Positions 1 to 9,044 of a stretch of DNA of 64,000 nt are shown here, one piece after another; the stretch's first letter is position 1, and the number at the start of each line of letters is the position of its first letter. The position numbers and the translations under genes were made by a program. This DNA comes from Fen-1254 sp963769605 (GTDB lineage: Bacteria > Bacteroidota > Ignavibacteria > UBA10030): positions 248,001 through 312,000 of the forward strand of contig CAVYML010000002.1 in assembly GCA_963769605.1 (NCBI GenBank), read 5' to 3'. Under the pieces are notes generated by a model. That model had not been told where the DNA came from. It was given only the letters and a program-made list of their open reading frames with translations, and searched no databases.

Positions 1-1824
1 GGCCTGTTTGAAACGATTATTAATAGTGATACGATTCCTGGCGCCAGAATTAATCCGATGAGAGTCTATAAACTGGATGCCGGTGGACAATATAAGCAAG
101 ACGCCGGTCTTAATGTAATCAATCCCGCTGGAGTATTAACTATTGTGGGTGCGCCGGGCGGAACGAAGCCGGTCATACTGCCGCAGACAGTCAATGGCGT
201 TCAGTGTGGTATGAATTTAGTTGAGGGCAGTATAAAGTTGCGGAATCTCTACTGGTTAGGCCAACTGAGCGACGGTTCATTCAATTATTACAACTTTGTC
301 GGTTCGACGGATGGAGTCCATGCGCAATTTGTGGATTGTGATAATTGCGTGTTTGAATTCATTGAAATTGCCACATTCTCATGCAATGGCTATACAAACG
401 GAGCGAAGCTTAGATTTACAAATTGTTATTTTCGTGATCTCCAGAACGGTATCCAATGGTGGGGAGGAAGAGTATTCGATTGCATGCAATATATTGATAC
501 GGTTTGGGTTGAAAATTGCACGGTAACAGACGGTGGACCAATTTTCTTACAGCAAAATTCATTGTGCAAATTCGCATATTATAATCATAATACAATTATT
601 AACAGTACCAGTGCCTGGCAGTTTGGAGTTTATTACTTGGAAGGATATTGGGTCAATAATCTCTTCATTAATCAGAATTGGGTTGGTGAGGATTCTTACA
701 ATGAAGTAGACTTCGGCGCAGAAGATCCTGAAGATGGTATGTTGATGAGTACTATTGATATTGACTCCATAGTTATGCAGCCTTCAACAAAGAACCATAT
801 TAGCATACAACCGGAATTCATGAATGCAGATTCCACGATTAATGCAAACCTCTGCGGCAATAGCAAGATCAAGGCATTTGCATCAAATAACATTTTATGG
901 ACAGATACAGTAATGATGAAACCTTACTATAAAAATATGCAAGTAGGGAATTATGGTCCTTATGGGACGCGATTTATTGATACGTGTCCGGCTTCTTACC
1001 CGTTTTCTTCCCTCAGATTTCCCGGTGAAATTGAACCGCCTTGGCCCGTGGTAAATATTCCTAATATTTGGATGAACGTGCGCACGCTCGGCTTCTTTAG
1101 TAATCCTGCCTATCCTAACATAGTTGAAGCTGGTAATTACGTCAACGTATCAGTTCAGACTGTTACGCCTGCAATAAAAGATGCGGCAACAGCAGACCAG
1201 ATGGCAAAATGGGATGCCATGATGTATGGAGTTTCGGGTTTTACAAATATAAATATTACTCAGAGCGCTTTCATCTTCGGTGATTTTAATCCGCTTACAA
1301 TTCCGGGATACGATGCAAACGGGAATAAAACGGAAAATGGCAATGGAATTAGCAAATTTACCGATTTCATCGAAAACTTTGCTCAAACCGGATCGATTAA
1401 ACTATCAGGCATTGACGGTCTTCCGATTGGTGCTTTAATTTGGAACGATGCTCAATTGGCTGCTTATAATTCGGCGAATGCTTTCCAGTCGGTTATGAAT
1501 GCGTATGCTCAGGCAGTGAATCAGAAGACAAGCGTTCCAACAATTACTGGTGGAACACCTCGCTTGTTTGCCTTGAATCAAAATTATCCGGATCCTTTCA
1601 ACCCATCGACAAAGATCAGTTACTCTATTCCGGCAACTGGATTAGTTACATTGAAGGTATATAATATTCTTGGTCAAGAAGTGCAAACCTTGTTCTCCGG
1701 AATGAGAAATGCCGGTAATTATGAGACAACATTTGACGGAAGCAAACTTGCAAGCGGTGTGTATTTCTACCGTCTGCAAGCCGGGAATCAGACGCTTGTC
1801 AAGAAAATGTTGATGCTAAAATGA
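1..1824 (+). CDS. Secreted beta-helix-like protein with T9SS sorting tail (5' partial)
   Basis: The frame is open from base 1, so the gene begins before the window; the first internal ATG (58) is not a convincing start. The visible 607 residues are rich in N, G, aromatic residues and short strand-like repeats, as in right-handed parallel beta-helix proteins. I recognise no catalytic motif. The last 80 or so residues are a classic T9SS type A sorting domain: it opens with LNQNYPDPFNPSTKISY, continues with VYNILGQEV, and ends SGVYFYRLQAG...KKMLMLK. The family rule is that this tail directs export through the type IX machinery and is cleaved at the outer membrane. The protein is therefore expected at the cell surface or outside. 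The substrate is unknown. Confidence 0.85.
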   Translation, partial: GLFETIINSDTIPGARINPMRVYKLDAGGQYKQDAGLNVINPAGVLTIVGAPGGTKPVILPQTVNGVQCGMNLVEGSIKLRNLYWLGQLSDGSFNYYNFVGSTDGVHAQFVDCDNCVFEFIEIATFSCNGYTNGAKLRFTNCYFRDLQNGIQWWGGRVFDCMQYIDTVWVENCTVTDGGPIFLQQNSLCKFAYYNHNTIINSTSAWQFGVYYLEGYWVNNLFINQNWVGEDSYNEVDFGAEDPEDGMLMSTIDIDSIVMQPSTKNHISIQPEFMNADSTINANLCGNSKIKAFASNNILWTDTVMMKPYYKNMQVGNYGPYGTRFIDTCPASYPFSSLRFPGEIEPPWPVVNIPNIWMNVRTLGFFSNPAYPNIVEAGNYVNVSVQTVTPAIKDAATADQMAKWDAMMYGVSGFTNINITQSAFIFGDFNPLTIPGYDANGNKTENGNGISKFTDFIENFAQTGSIKLSGIDGLPIGALIWNDAQLAAYNSANAFQSVMNAYAQAVNQKTSVPTITGGTPRLFALNQNYPDPFNPSTKISYSIPATGLVTLKVYNILGQEVQTLFSGMRNAGNYETTFDGSKLASGVYFYRLQAGNQTLVKKMLMLK

Positions 1825-2152
1825 GCGCCAAGCCATGGTGCTGTCATTCTTGTCCTGTGCAAAGTCAGAACCGTGGTAATATCCTATCAGCCGCGCAGCA
1901 AGAGAGATACGATATTTTCTCACAAGTCCGGGACGTTACTGCGCTGGTATCCAGTTCTAGAACTCCTAACTGTAATCTTCAAACTTTCGGTACCATTATT
2001 TGTATATAATACCGGAGTTCTTTAAATTAAATTATTCTGTGAATTACGAACAAAACATCAAAGAAACGTCTGTAAGAAAAATATGCATGACCGTGGAACG
2101 TTCGGTAACTCTATCGAAACTCAAAACGCAAAACAAAATAAGGGAATCATTT
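1825..2152. other. Intergenic stretch, no gene seen
   Basis: The 328 bases between the T9SS protein and the barrel gene hold no convincing gene. Open frames run through it, but they have no codon bias or recognisable product. An AT-rich TATAAT-like hexamer lies near 2005, without a convincing -35 partner. Confidence 0.5.
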
Positions 2153-2881
2153 ATGAAAAGGTTGACCTCGTTTATCCTGTTCATATCAATTTTCCTTTTA
2201 ACGCTACCAATGGCTCGTGCGCAGGTGCTGATCGGAATCCAAGGCGGTTTAAGTGTTCCGGATCTTAGCGGAGGTAACAATGAAGTCAGCCAGGGCTATA
2301 CATCACGACTTGCACCAAACTTCGGTTTAACCTTCGAGTTTGCAATGACAAACAATTTTTCTATCGAACCGCAAATTAATTTCGACGGGCAAGGTGGACA
2401 GAGAAATGGGTTCCAGCCTATAGCTTCTCTTCCACCGCCGTATAATTACGCAAATTTTAATAACATGTCGATCCTTAACTATATCGAAATACCCGTACTC
2501 GCTAAGTACATTTATAGACTTAACAATATTGCTCTTGATATAAATGGCGGGCCGTTTGTTGGTTTTTTGTTGAATGCAACCGAGAAGACGAGCGGGACCA
2601 GTTCAATTTACATACCCAATGGAGATGGCGGATATATTCAGGGGCCATCTGAATCCTTTGATGCAAACAGCAGCGTAAAAAGCAGTATCAATGAAGTAAA
2701 TTTCGGGATTGCGGGAGGCGTAGGTCTGATTTTTCCTGTCACACCCAAAGCAAGTGTTTCGTTGGATGTGCGTGGCCTCTACGGATTAACAAATATACAG
2801 AAGTATGCTCAGGATGGAACGAGTCACACTGGAAATCTAATAATTTCAGTAGGCTATTGCTATGATATTTTTGGTCTTTAG
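2153..2881 (+). CDS. Outer-membrane beta-barrel protein (PorT-like family)
   Basis: The start is placed at the ATG at 2153 because it follows a purine-rich site (AAGGGA) and begins a clean signal peptide: a Lys-Arg start, a hydrophobic core, and cleavage after A-R-A before Q. The frame is open further upstream, but that part looks non-coding. The mature part of about 218 residues alternates hydrophobic and polar residues and has many Gly and aromatic residues. It contains barrel phrases such as GIQGGLSVP, FGLTFEFAMTNNFSIEPQINF and GGVGLIFPVTPKASVSLDVRGLYGL. This fits the outer-membrane beta-barrel (OMP_b-brl_2/PorT-type) group common in Bacteroidota. The cargo or role is unknown. Confidence 0.8.
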   Translation: MKRLTSFILFISIFLLTLPMARAQVLIGIQGGLSVPDLSGGNNEVSQGYTSRLAPNFGLTFEFAMTNNFSIEPQINFDGQGGQRNGFQPIASLPPPYNYANFNNMSILNYIEIPVLAKYIYRLNNIALDINGGPFVGFLLNATEKTSGTSSIYIPNGDGGYIQGPSESFDANSSVKSSINEVNFGIAGGVGLIFPVTPKASVSLDVRGLYGLTNIQKYAQDGTSHTGNLIISVGYCYDIFGL

Positions 2882-3278
2882 CAATATAAGTCGAGACGTT
2901 GCAGGAGGAATACTCCGCCTATGTTTTTCATAGAAAGGAATCATTAGACTGCACTCAATAAGCATCTTTCACGGAATATCTCATAAAATGGTATCACTAT
3001 GTCTCATGCTTATTCGACGGCATTTTTCTGGCAAATACCGTTCCGCATTTTATGCATGGCATATCCGGTGAAAGTTTTCCGTTCCCCTTTGCGAATCCGC
3101 AGTGCAAAGGAGTGTCATCTCCGAAAATGGTGCTATTCCTGAAAGAACGTCAATTAGTAAAAATTGATATTTAAAGTTGCGGAAGAATACTCTATCACTT
3201 TTTTTTGCAACAAAGATTTGTCAAATTGCGTTTTATAACACCTGTATATGACAGTATAATTATTCGGAAGGCGGAAAC
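2882..3278. other. Intergenic stretch, no gene seen
   Basis: These 397 bases have no ORF with coding character. A TATAAT hexamer at 3255-3260 lies about 20 bases before the next ATG and could be a -10 element, but no -35 box sits at the right distance. Confidence 0.4.
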
Positions 3279-3995
3279 ATGGAGGACAATTATTATATCC
3301 GGCATAAAAAACGATTAATGAAAATATTTCGACGATTGATAAAAAGCAATCGAGCCGTATTCGATAATTATTATGAAAATGATATTACTATTGATTTAAT
3401 AAATAAAATTGATGCAGAATATGAAGCATTGATTCCTCAGATACCTTATATTGGTGGAAAAGATAACTATATGACAGATTTTTTAATTAGCTCTGCACAA
3501 ATGCTTTCTGTGATTATTGTATTAGAAAACAAAGGCGAGAGCAAAGAAAAAATTGGTAAAATAATATATGATATAATGGAACATTATATAAACTCATTTA
3601 ATCGTCTTTTCTTATTCATTGCTCGTTTCGTGTTCTTTTCAAAAAGAAATATTAAAAAGTTACGAAAAGCATCGATGAAATCTAAAGAGAAGAACTACTC
3701 TTTTGATTGGGTTTTTGATCTTGTAGATGGGCAAGGCAATGATTTTACTTACGGATATAAGCAATATGAATGTGGAATATATAAATTTTATAAGAAATTG
3801 GGTTATGAAAAATATGCGCCCTATTTGTGCTTATTAGATTATCCAAAATACAAAGCATTAAAAATACGCCTTGATAGGACCAAAACGATAGCAAATGGCG
3901 CTGATCTATGCGATTTTAAATTCTTTAAAACTGGAGATCCTATTGAAGGATGGCCGCCGGAAAAACTGACAGAATTTAAGATAAAGCAGATATAG
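3279..3995 (+). CDS. L-2-amino-thiazoline-4-carboxylic acid hydrolase-like protein
   Basis: A 238-residue cytoplasmic protein with no signal peptide. The C-terminal block with TKTIANGADLCDFKFFKTG (about residues 207-225) resembles the conserved end of the L-2-amino-thiazoline-4-carboxylic acid (ATC) hydrolase family, where a G-x-D-x-C-D-F-x-F segment is typical. An RHKKRLMKIFRR opening and an aromatic-rich middle also fit. Known ATC hydrolases open the thiazoline ring on the way to cysteine, but many family members are of unknown activity, so the substrate is not assured. An AAGGCGG-like site precedes the ATG. The gene stands alone and is AT-rich compared with the core block, which fits acquisition by transfer. 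Confidence 0.6.
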   Translation: MEDNYYIRHKKRLMKIFRRLIKSNRAVFDNYYENDITIDLINKIDAEYEALIPQIPYIGGKDNYMTDFLISSAQMLSVIIVLENKGESKEKIGKIIYDIMEHYINSFNRLFLFIARFVFFSKRNIKKLRKASMKSKEKNYSFDWVFDLVDGQGNDFTYGYKQYECGIYKFYKKLGYEKYAPYLCLLDYPKYKALKIRLDRTKTIANGADLCDFKFFKTGDPIEGWPPEKLTEFKIKQI

Positions 3996-4073
3996 GCAAT
4001 GTGTTGCCATATAACAGAATGTTGACAAAGCGCAATGCCGTAAATAATAGTATGTGGAGCAGCAGTAAAATCT

Positions 4074-4138
4074 AAGATCATCGGCATCGTTCACTTGTCC
4101 AGGCATGGATAATATCTTTAACGTTAGCTGCAGCTAAC
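4074..4138 (+). repeat. Interspersed repeat family B, copy 1, with a perfect palindrome at its end
   Basis: Contains the shared phrase GGCATCGTTCACTTG, then a CAGGCATGGATAA block, and ends TTTAACG. It shares these blocks with copies at 43100, 50771 and 51262. It is directly followed by a 16-base perfect palindrome, GTTAGCTGCAGCTAAC (4123-4138), just upstream of the next start codon. Confidence 0.6.
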
Positions 4139-4147
4139 AAGGAAGTA

Positions 4148-4444
4148 ATGATGGATGTTATATATACTATTGTATTAAAATTATTTTTTGTGGCAATACT
4201 ATATGTGCTGCTCGAGATTCTTCATAAGGTTGCCATCGAGAGATCGAAAGCTAAAAAGGAAGTGAACTCTATTTATTGGAAATGGGGTGTCTTCTATTAT
4301 AACCCCGATGATCCAAGAATGATCGTACCAAAAAGGATAAAATGGATGGGTTGGTCATTGAATTTTGCAAAACCGATTTCCATTATATTGTTGTTGTCAG
4401 TAATATTAATTTACTTTGTTCTGCTGATATTGTCTTTAAAATAA
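4148..4444 (+). CDS. DUF5808 membrane protein
   Basis: A 98-residue protein with two hydrophobic segments (about 5-25 and 70-95). Between them lies the hallmark of DUF5808: YWKWGVFYYNPDDPRMIVPKR followed by G-W-S-L-N-F-A (sequence shortened here). An AAGGAAG site precedes two tandem ATG codons (4148, 4151). The function of the family is unknown. In other bacteria the domain occurs alone or attached to larger membrane proteins. The gene begins 10 bases after the palindrome that closes the upstream repeat. Confidence 0.75.
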   Translation: MMDVIYTIVLKLFFVAILYVLLEILHKVAIERSKAKKEVNSIYWKWGVFYYNPDDPRMIVPKRIKWMGWSLNFAKPISIILLLSVILIYFVLLILSLK

Positions 4445-4843
4445 TTCAAAATGCGGCTTAGCGAGCGGCTCCACGAAGTGGTCACTTCGTGACAAGCTGG
4501 ATAATCAAATTCTGGAGCGTAAAATTGCCGATGCTTTCCCATAAATAAAAGCTTTCGTGTGCATCGAAAGTATATCCCGAACCATTTGCATTTCGCTATA
4601 GAGTGACATAAATTAAAATTATCCTCACGATTCTCATTTTTCATTTCCGATGTCATAGTATTTGATAGGCCGTATGGTGTGCGAATAAGATTTTAGCGAT
4701 TAGAATCCTGAGAGACGAATCGCGCGACCATATATACGGAATCTATCGCGGATATTAAGGATTCAATAAGTTCTTATCCTTGACAGTTATTGCGGATTTT
4801 TATAATTTGCTTTCGATTACATGCACTATTCGGGAGTGGAGCC
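4445..4843. other. Intergenic region with a 9-bp perfect hairpin
   Basis: About 400 bases without a credible gene. At 4472-4491 there is a perfect inverted repeat, CACGAAGTG-GT-CACTTCGTG. It lies 28 bases after the DUF5808 stop codon and has no T-run, so it is not a standard terminator. The rest shows nothing recognisable apart from AT-rich promoter-like sequence before the serpin gene. Confidence 0.5.
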
Positions 4844-6067
4844 ATGAAACAGAATCTTGCAATTCTACTGTGTATCATTGTTTTTTGGGGATGTAGCTCA
4901 CCTTGGGATGCTCAACCTGCCAAGATTACACCTCATAATTCGGCAGTCGATAAATTTGTTGTAGCGTCGGATAATTCATTCGGTTTTAGACTGTTCTCCC
5001 AAGTCAATATGAACGAACGAAATAACAACGTGTTTATCTCGCCGTTTAGCGTTTCAATGGCATTCGGGATGGTGCTCAACGGTGCCAATGGTACAACACT
5101 CGATTCATTGGAGCAGTCGCTAGGCGATGCCGGTCTATCGTTAGAAGAAATCAACAATTCGTATAAAAATATTTCCAGTACATTAGCCAACCTTGATGCG
5201 AGTGTTGTTTTCCAAAATGCCAATTCAATATGGTACAAAACCGGTTTTTCCGTGCTGCAAGAATTTATAAATGACAATAAAACCTATTTTGACGCAGATG
5301 TAACATCGTTGAATTTCTCGCAGCCAAGCGCCGTGTCAACAATCAACAATTGGGTAAATGTAAAAACGGACGGTAAAATTCCAACTATTTTAGAAAAAAT
5401 TCCGAGTGATGCCGTGATGTATCTTATCAATGCCATTTATTTCAAAGGCACATGGACCAATCTGTTCGATCCAAAAAAAACTTCCAGCGCACCATTTACA
5501 TGCTCGGATGGAAGCATTGCATCGTGCAGTTTAATGTACCAGCAAGTTACTTTTGCATATTATGCCGATAGTAATATGCAGGCGATTGATTTACCGTACG
5601 GAAACAAATCATTTAGCATGACGGTTATTTTACCCAATAGCGGCACCTCCATCGATCAATTTGCGGAAGGACTGACGCAAGACCAATGGAATACGATTAC
5701 CGGCAATATGGATTCCTCGAAGGTCGATTTGTACATTCCGAAGTTTACAATAGAATTCGGTAAAAGTCTGAATAATGAACTGAAAGCACTCGGCATGAAT
5801 ATTGCCTTTAGTAAAAAACATGCAAATTTTACTCGTGTTAATCCGATGGGTGGATTGTACATCGATAGTGTGGAACATAAAACATTTTTAAAAGTAGATG
5901 AAGAAGGCACCGAAGCTGCGGCAGTAACTTCGATAGGTCATGGCATCAACGGTGGACCCTTTTTTCCTTTAATGCGCATAGACCATCCGTTTATCTTGGC
6001 GATTCGAGAACATCAATCGGGAACCATTTTATTTATCGGTAAGATCGCAAATCCATCTGCTCAATAA
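4844..6067 (+). CDS. Serpin-family protease inhibitor, lipoprotein
   Basis: The ATG at 4844 follows GGAG and starts a lipoprotein signal (hydrophobic core, then F-W-G-C at the lipobox). The earlier in-frame ATG (4790) would spoil that signal. The 407-residue product shows the serpin landmarks: NVFISPFSVSMAFGMVLNGA near the N-terminus, LINAIYFKGTWTNLFD in the middle, and the hinge VDEEGTEAAAVTSI followed by the reactive loop and DHPFILAIRE...ILFIGKI at the end. The alanine-rich hinge is the pattern of inhibitory serpins, so it probably traps a serine or cysteine protease. It is expected to be lipid-anchored facing the periplasm or the outside. The reactive-loop bond appears to fall in the G-H-G-I-N-G-G stretch, which is unusually Gly-rich, so the target protease cannot be named. 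Confidence 0.92.
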   Translation: MKQNLAILLCIIVFWGCSSPWDAQPAKITPHNSAVDKFVVASDNSFGFRLFSQVNMNERNNNVFISPFSVSMAFGMVLNGANGTTLDSLEQSLGDAGLSLEEINNSYKNISSTLANLDASVVFQNANSIWYKTGFSVLQEFINDNKTYFDADVTSLNFSQPSAVSTINNWVNVKTDGKIPTILEKIPSDAVMYLINAIYFKGTWTNLFDPKKTSSAPFTCSDGSIASCSLMYQQVTFAYYADSNMQAIDLPYGNKSFSMTVILPNSGTSIDQFAEGLTQDQWNTITGNMDSSKVDLYIPKFTIEFGKSLNNELKALGMNIAFSKKHANFTRVNPMGGLYIDSVEHKTFLKVDEEGTEAAAVTSIGHGINGGPFFPLMRIDHPFILAIREHQSGTILFIGKIANPSAQ

Positions 6068-6228
6068 GATATTTTATATACAAGATTTTCAGGTTAGGAC
6101 GTTCCAACTACGTTCTAATCTGTGGATATCAGAATAAGAATATTAATATGTCACAGTATTCTTAGCACACAATGCAAATGGTATGTACATCGCTTTATAT
6201 AAATTTTCACTATGAAAGGAACTGAACA

Positions 6229-6519
6229 ATGAAATCAAGAATAGCAGTTTTCACAGTTCTTGCACTCTCTATGTTTGTTTTGGGCGGCATTGCACAGCCG
6301 GCTACCTATTGTGGATTTATCGATTGTTATTACGATTATAATTTTGCCGAGCCTGTTACGTATAAAAATGAACTCAGGAATTTCGATGCAAACGATAATT
6401 CCTTTGCATTAAGTCTCGCAGAATTCGTTATCCAGAGAGATGCTTCAGTTTCCTCTCCTATCGGAAATAAACTATTTTCACGAAAGAAAAATATAAGTGG
6501 AGTCCCAGATGGAAATTAA
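6229..6519 (+). CDS. Small secreted hypothetical protein
   Basis: A 96-residue product with a Sec signal peptide (K-S-R start, hydrophobic core, G-I-A-Q cleavage) after an AAAGGAAC ribosome site. The mature part is short and acidic, with two Cys (GFIDCYY and the preceding C), and I recognise no family. It overlaps the first bases of the next gene by 11 nt, which suggests co-transcription. Confidence 0.5.
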   Translation: MKSRIAVFTVLALSMFVLGGIAQPATYCGFIDCYYDYNFAEPVTYKNELRNFDANDNSFALSLAEFVIQRDASVSSPIGNKLFSRKKNISGVPDGN

Positions 6520-7168
6520 TAGTATAGAACTCATAACGCTCGGCTTTGTCAATTCATATTTGGTGAAGCTCAAAGACGGGTATTTACTCATAGATACAGG
6601 ATTAAATACTTCATGGTCGCAGCTCGAAGGGAAATTATTGGCGGAGGGCTGCTTGCCGGATAGGCTTAAACTCGTGATTATCACTCATGGGGATTTCGAT
6701 CATACGGGAAATTGCGCCGCGCTTCAAAAAAAATATAAAGTGAAAATCGCAATTCACTCGGCTGATTCATCTATGGTTGAAAACGGCGCACGACTCAAGC
6801 GTCATATCAGGACATTCGCCGGTAAGATCAGAATTGTTTTGTCAAAGTTACGAAGAAGAAAATTTAAATTCGAGACATTCAAACCGGATATATTCCTGAC
6901 AGACGGTCAGATTTTAAATGAATATGGCTTTGATGCAAAAGTAATCCACACTCCCGGACATACGAAAGGTTCAATTTCCATCTTGACAAACGATGGAGAT
7001 TTGTTTAGTGGAGATACAATAGGATTAACAAAGAAGGGAACGGTAGATCTATCGGCCTATATCGACGACATGCAAGAAATAAATAAGAGTGTCAAATTCC
7101 TAAAAACCCTAAAAGTCAGGAGATTTTATCCGGGGCATGGAAAACCGTTTGAAATGAAGGATTTTTAA
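6509..7168 (+). CDS. MBL-fold metallo-hydrolase
   Basis: A 219-residue protein. The ATG at 6509 is preferred over the upstream GTG (6497), because GTGGAG at 6497-6502 looks like its ribosome site. It carries the metallo-beta-lactamase-fold metal motif T-H-G-D-F-D-H (H-x-[HG]-x-D-H type), then HTPGHTKGS, SGDT and PGHGKP. These supply the His/Asp ligands for a two-metal site. The length and the missing extra domains fit the small glyoxalase-II-like or unknown-substrate MBL hydrolases. Note that the first His of the canonical HxHxDH is replaced (T-H-G-D-F-D-H), which is common in this subgroup. Confidence 0.85.
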   Translation: MEINSIELITLGFVNSYLVKLKDGYLLIDTGLNTSWSQLEGKLLAEGCLPDRLKLVIITHGDFDHTGNCAALQKKYKVKIAIHSADSSMVENGARLKRHIRTFAGKIRIVLSKLRRRKFKFETFKPDIFLTDGQILNEYGFDAKVIHTPGHTKGSISILTNDGDLFSGDTIGLTKKGTVDLSAYIDDMQEINKSVKFLKTLKVRRFYPGHGKPFEMKDF

Positions 7169-7661
7169 TAAAATGCTTTTTGCGATAATGTAATATCTCA
7201 AATAGATAATGGCAAACTGGAAAAGTCGGAATGACCCACCCCACCCCTACCCGGTAAAGAGCGAAAATCTCCCCGAACCGTATTTTTAGCAATACCTGAG
7301 CCGGTTTATAATCATTTAAAATTGGTCCCCAAGTCTTTCGACAGCCAATAGAATAGTGCAAATAAAAAGCCCGCAGCAGGGTAAACTGCGGGCTTCGGGG
7401 GATTTGCCTGCCAAGGGTAAGGAATGGCAGGCGTGGGTATGACAAAGCTAATAAGACTTTTATTGTTTGTCAACAAGAGCACTGCACACCCAATAATCAC
7501 AGATTTCCACAAAGTCTATATAAACATCCCAGCATAACGAGATAAATGCCCGCTTGATTAAAAAGCCACAACCATTTTATAACCAGTAATATCAAGAGGG
7601 AACTATCTTTATGCCTAAGTCGTTGTATTTTCTAATAAGACCAATTAATCTGATTTGAACA
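7169..7661. other. Intergenic region with two strong hairpins
   Basis: No gene seen in about 490 bases. Two stem-loops lie close together. One (7367-7395) pairs AAGCCCGCAG with CTGCGGGCTT and, read on the minus strand, is followed by TTTTTATT. The second (7406-7432) pairs GCCTGCCA with TGGCAGGC. Between about 7590 and 7661 lies AT-rich DNA likely to hold the promoter of the NO-detoxification operon. I could not identify a clear NsrR operator by eye. Confidence 0.5.
7367..7395 (-). terminator. Stem-loop with minus-strand U-tract
   Basis: The 10-bp stem AAGCCCGCAG/CTGCGGGCTT with a 9-base loop is followed on the minus strand by TTTTTATT. It has terminator form but only on the minus strand, where no gene is visible upstream of it in transcription order. 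It may be bidirectional, or protect against antisense transcription. Confidence 0.45.
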
Positions 7662-8099
7662 ATGAGTATAATATTTAGCCGACAATGTGAATACGCACTT
7701 CAGGCGGTCAGCTATCTGGCGTTACATCCTGCATCGAGACTGGTGTCTATTAAGGAGATAAATGAAGCCTTGGATATACCATACCATTTTCTTGGAAAAA
7801 TATTACAAGATTTAGCGCAAAAGCACTTTCTCATTTCCCAGAAAGGACATAATGGCGGATTCGCCTTGGCAGATTCACCAGAAAAAATTACACTCTTTAA
7901 AATTGTGGAGGCTATTGATGGCATAGACTTCAAGCATCAATGTGTTATGGGATTTTCAGAGTGCTCAAACAAAAGTCCATGTGCCCTCCATAATCAATGG
8001 AAAAATTCGCGGGATGAAATCATCGATTTGCTTGCAAATACAAACATTACAACTATGGCAAGAGCGATAAAAAGACCGGAATATAGGAATAATAAATAA
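7662..8099 (+). CDS. Rrf2-family regulator, NsrR-like
   Basis: A 145-residue Rrf2 protein. It has an N-terminal winged helix (FSRQCEYALQAVSYLALHP and the HTH SIKEINEALDIPYHFLGKILQDL), the typical KGHNGGFAL wing, and then three cysteines, C94, C101 and C107 (C-x6-C-x5-C), for an Fe-S cluster. NsrR uses C-x5-C-x5-C to bind a cluster that nitric oxide destroys, lifting repression. The downstream genes (hemerythrin, quinol NO reductase) are what an NO sensor would control, so an NsrR-like role is a good inference. The extra spacer residue between the first two Cys is a small departure. It is probably the first gene of the operon. Confidence 0.85.
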   Translation: MSIIFSRQCEYALQAVSYLALHPASRLVSIKEINEALDIPYHFLGKILQDLAQKHFLISQKGHNGGFALADSPEKITLFKIVEAIDGIDFKHQCVMGFSECSNKSPCALHNQWKNSRDEIIDLLANTNITTMARAIKRPEYRNNK

Positions 8100-8143
8100 A
8101 ATCACTGATTGAGTCGAAATAAAACATTCAGAAGGAAAAAACA

Positions 8144-8461
8144 ATGGAACATAAAATATTTAATGAAGTTGAACGATTCTCACAAGAAAAGCATATTCAT
8201 GTGCCGCTCTTTAGCAGTGAACGAACAAAGGTGCTGCTTCTATGTCTTTCTGCCGGACTGACAGTTCCACCGCATTCTCATCCCGGATTTGATATTACGC
8301 TTCAGCCTTTGAAGGGGAAAGCAATACTTCCACTCGACGATGGAAAGGAAGTAAACTTAGTGCCAGGTGAAATTTATTTCGTAGATGGAGCAATATCTTT
8401 CAATCCCAAAAATCCGTTTATGGAAGATTTTGAGATGCTCATTCATCTGATAAAACGATAA
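8144..8461 (+). CDS. Cupin-domain protein
   Basis: A 105-residue single-domain cupin. It contains the metal motif start G-x-x-V-P-P-H-S-H-P-G-F-D-I-T (two His), a central GKAILPLDDGKEVNLVPGEIYFVDG, and a short C-terminal strand. AGAAGGAAAAAAC precedes the ATG. Members of this size often bind a metal or a small molecule and sit in stress operons. It lies 44 bases after the Rrf2 gene and 43 before the hemerythrin gene, all on the same strand, so it is very likely part of the NO-response transcript. The reaction is unknown. Confidence 0.8.
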   Translation: MEHKIFNEVERFSQEKHIHVPLFSSERTKVLLLCLSAGLTVPPHSHPGFDITLQPLKGKAILPLDDGKEVNLVPGEIYFVDGAISFNPKNPFMEDFEMLIHLIKR

Positions 8462-8504
8462 GCAGTTGGATAGGGGGAATGTTGCATTAATTATGAAATG
8501 ATAT

Positions 8505-9032
8505 ATGCAAGGAACATTGCACAAATTCTTTACTGAAGATCATCGTCGGCTGGAATCGTTACTTGAGCATGCATTCGCTCAATCCGATCATATCGATGAA
8601 GTCGGGTATGCAAAGTTTCGGAAAGAATTGTTAAAGCATATTGGTCTCGAAGAGAAAATATTAATTCCTGCTCTGCATAATTCACAGGAGAGCATAGCCT
8701 ATCCACTTGCAGCGCCATTGCGCTTGGAGCATGGTGCAATTGCATCTCTTTTGGTGTTACCCCCAAGTGCCATAGTAAAAAACGTTCTTCTTGGCATTCT
8801 ACAACATCATAATAAACGAGAAGAAACTGAAAAAGGACTCTATACTGATTGCGATTGCCTTTTGCCCGATGCAGTTGAAACAATGATGGAGAAGGTTTAT
8901 CATTACCCGGATGTTCCGGTTATGCCTTACAATGATTCTCAACACGCACACGATGCTGCGCGACGTGCCGTTTCTCGTGCCGGATATGATTTTGACCAAC
9001 TTTCAAAACTTTCTGATTCCAAAATAATTTAG
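8505..9032 (+). CDS. Hemerythrin HHE-domain protein
   Basis: A 175-residue all-helical protein. The His/Glu ligands of the HHE fold are visible: FFTEDHRRLE, ELLKHIGLEEKILIP, APLRLEHGAI and LQHHNKREETEKGLY. A C-x-C (DCDC) follows. Such proteins hold a di-iron site; several act in NO or oxygen sensing, or in repair of iron centres after nitrosative stress (for example the Ric/YtfE group). Placement between an NsrR-like regulator and the NO reductase supports an NO-related role. The spacing to norZ is only 12 bases. Confidence 0.85.
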   Translation: MQGTLHKFFTEDHRRLESLLEHAFAQSDHIDEVGYAKFRKELLKHIGLEEKILIPALHNSQESIAYPLAAPLRLEHGAIASLLVLPPSAIVKNVLLGILQHHNKREETEKGLYTDCDCLLPDAVETMMEKVYHYPDVPVMPYNDSQHAHDAARRAVSRAGYDFDQLSKLSDSKII

Positions 9033-9044
9033 AGGACGAATAAG

